A stretch of 50,001 nucleotides of DNA, from positions 1 through 50,001 of the forward strand of contig UCLR01000040.1 of the NCBI GenBank assembly GCA_900473415.1, given 5' to 3'. Each line of letters begins with the position of its first letter. The first letter of the stretch is position 1. Origin of the DNA: Hyphomicrobiales bacterium. GTDB lineage: Bacteria; Pseudomonadota; Alphaproteobacteria; Rhizobiales; Beijerinckiaceae. Positions 48,986-50,001 of this stretch are shown piece after piece. The notes below the pieces were generated by a model that made no database searches, was not told the origin of the DNA, and saw only the letters and a list, made by a program, of their open reading frames with translations. The position numbers and the translations under genes were made by a program.

Positions 48986-50001
48986 TCAGGGGCCCGTCTG
49001 TGCCTCTGGCATGATCGAGGCTCGCTTTGAACCCGCCCGCTGATCGAGTTCAGCTTCGAAGCGGCTGAAGATGACGCGGCCATGATCCAGCTTCCCGCCC
49101 TCCGGCAGCCGCGAAAAGAAGTGCATGTCGACAGGTCCCGACTCTGGCTCCGGCAGGCGGGCGGTGAGCAAAAATGGCTTCAGCGGAGCAGTCAGCTCGA
49201 CCCACTCGGTCGAGGCGAGCGCGCCCACGCCTTGTTCCGCATCGTCCGCGCTGCAGCCGGGGCGGGTCACGACGAGGCGCACCAGCAATCGCGTCTTGCA
49301 GAGCCCGTCGTCGATGGTCGCCTCGCAGGAGAGCGCCGCAAGGCCCGGTTTCGCCGGCAGACCGATGCAGGCGGCCGAAGCCGGTGATGTCTTCAAGGGA
49401 CGCAGCAGCACCCTGCCGCGGTCGATGTAGCCGAAATGGGGATAGGACCAGGTCAGATCCCGGGTCGATTGCGCGGTGGCGACAACCGGGTCCGGGATCG
49501 CGATCACCGGATTGGCCGGCAAAGCCGCCGTTTCGGTCTCCGGGCGCACCTTGAGGTCGGGAATGCCACCCCAGAGTTTGAACCCCAGCATCGCGCCGCT
49601 TGGGACGTCGCCGGTCGACGCCACGCAAACGTACTCTCCGAGCAGGCCGGCCGGGGCGCATGTGAGACGCGGCGGCGTCGTCCCGCCGGAAGCCTGGATG
49701 CGCAATTCGAGCCCGCGCCCGGCCAAGGCCGAGGCGGCAGGCAGTCGCAACGGCAGCCAGCCGGCCTCCACCTCGCGATAGGGCATACGCCAGTGCGCGA
49801 TTTCCGCTTCCGTCTCGAGAATGACCAGCGCCACCTCAAGGAAGCCGTCCCCGATGCCCGGTGTTGCGGTATGGAGATCAATGCCGACAAAGCCACGGGC
49901 GCCCATTGGCAGGCGCTGACGAAGGCCCGGGGACAAGCCGCCATCTGCCGCCCCGGCCGCCGGGACAGCCATGTCGCCATTGGCGGCCGGGGCGGCAGAT
50001 G
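48986..50001 (-). CDS. Uncharacterised polysaccharide-locus protein (family A, member 2), partial
   Basis: The frame is open to the right edge of the window (codons above the ATG at 49972 contain no stop), so the N-terminus is missing or begins outside. The visible 330 or so residues match the second half of the 502-residue protein downstream: EAGWLPLRLPAASALAGRGL, then LELRIQASGGTTPPRLTC, and at the end GPVDMHFFSRLPEGGKLDHG. The two are paralogues; this copy lacks the coiled-coil-prone part in what is visible. The near-terminal 60 bases contain an inverted repeat within the reading frame. Function unknown; likely part of the polysaccharide locus, in a transcript of its own upstream of the AT-rich region. 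Confidence 0.65.
   Translation of the reverse strand, partial: SAAPAANGDMAVPAAGAADGGLSPGLRQRLPMGARGFVGIDLHTATPGIGDGFLEVALVILETEAEIAHWRMPYREVEAGWLPLRLPAASALAGRGLELRIQASGGTTPPRLTCAPAGLLGEYVCVASTGDVPSGAMLGFKLWGGIPDLKVRPETETAALPANPVIAIPDPVVATAQSTRDLTWSYPHFGYIDRGRVLLRPLKTSPASAACIGLPAKPGLAALSCEATIDDGLCKTRLLVRLVVTRPGCSADDAEQGVGALASTEWVELTAPLKPFLLTARLPEPESGPVDMHFFSRLPEGGKLDHGRVIFSRFEAELDQRAGSKRASIMPEAQTGP
49942..50001. repeat. Perfect 20-bp inverted repeat at the window edge
   Basis: CATCTGCCGCCCCGGCCGCC (49942-49961) and its exact reverse complement (49982-50001) enclose a 20-base loop. It lies inside the reading frame of the uncharacterised protein, where it encodes Ala/Pro/Gly-rich sequence. The right arm ends exactly at the last base of the window, so the true arm length is unknown. 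Confidence 0.75.

Noticed and set aside
48828..49043. 71-codon plus-strand open frame upstream of the polysaccharide operon
   Set aside because: It runs into the antisense of the partial gene at 48986 and has no domain or ribosome-binding site.
1..50001. CRISPR arrays, prophage or insertion sequences
   Set aside because: No regularly spaced repeats, no transposase, integrase or phage structural genes were found on reading both strands.

Overview
The window looks like chromosomal DNA of a high-GC alphaproteobacterium of the order Hyphomicrobiales, probably Bosea-like. That reading rests on gene content from memory (Porin_2-type porin, AapJ-like binding protein, DUF1127 protein, protocatechuate genes with a PcaD-PcaC fusion) and on intergenic repeats typical of that order. 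No database search was possible. There is no rRNA, no intact tRNA, no CRISPR array and no insertion sequence.

Layout. (1) 1-5.5 kb: an accessory-looking block of less GC-rich genes: a 5'-truncated coiled-coil/Sel1-like protein, an orphan TAXI-type binding protein translationally coupled to a VasI/TagO-like exported protein, a DsrE-like exported protein, a PIN-domain protein with a large unknown C-terminal region, and a small protein with a GDGECW cysteine motif. A tRNA 3'-end-like scrap lies at about 5.5 kb, followed by mgsA. (2) 6.1-12.1 kb, minus strand: a TPP riboswitch heads a tightly packed operon of LuxE-like acyl-protein synthetase, LuxC-like acyl reductase, an NMT1/ThiY-type ABC importer (ATPase, permease, binding protein) and a short-chain dehydrogenase. 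With no luciferase genes present, this reads as a thiamine-controlled import and carboxylate-to-alcohol salvage route, and it is the most novel system here. (3) 12.2-14.9 kb, plus strand: a gamma-glutamyltransferase and a D-2-hydroxyacid dehydrogenase. (4) 15.0-19.6 kb, minus strand: a complete branched-chain amino-acid-type ABC importer (livKHMGF order). (5) 19.8-25.7 kb: pobA with divergent pobR, and a pcaIJB-pcaDC operon. Together they cover 4-hydroxybenzoate to protocatechuate and the later beta-ketoadipate steps. The protocatechuate dioxygenase genes pcaGH are not in the window. (6) 25.9-27.5 kb: two degraded gene remnants (HpcH/HpaI aldolase and EAL domain), a Crp/Fnr regulator and a DUF1127 protein. 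(7) 27.5-32.9 kb: a 1021-residue ABC protein with degenerate nucleotide-binding motifs and a C-terminal cyclic-nucleotide-binding domain, a GntR/FCD regulator and an enolase-superfamily enzyme. (8) 32.9-39.4 kb: methyltransferase, lipoprotein esterase, small lipoprotein, L,D-transpeptidase, orphan AapJ-like binding protein and a porin carrying a poly-aspartate run. (9) 39.6-50.0 kb, minus strand: a surface-polysaccharide locus with SGNH hydrolase, clan-A glycoside hydrolase, two tandem polysaccharide-pyruvyl-transferase-like paralogues, a GT2-GT4 fusion and two members of one uncharacterised protein family, separated by an AT-rich putative promoter region.

Intergenic repeats occur at about 14.9, 15.0, 19.75, 32.85 and 43.15 kb. 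Three of them directly abut, and appear to supply, the TAG stop codon of the neighbouring gene. Residue numbers below are hand counts from the stated start codons.
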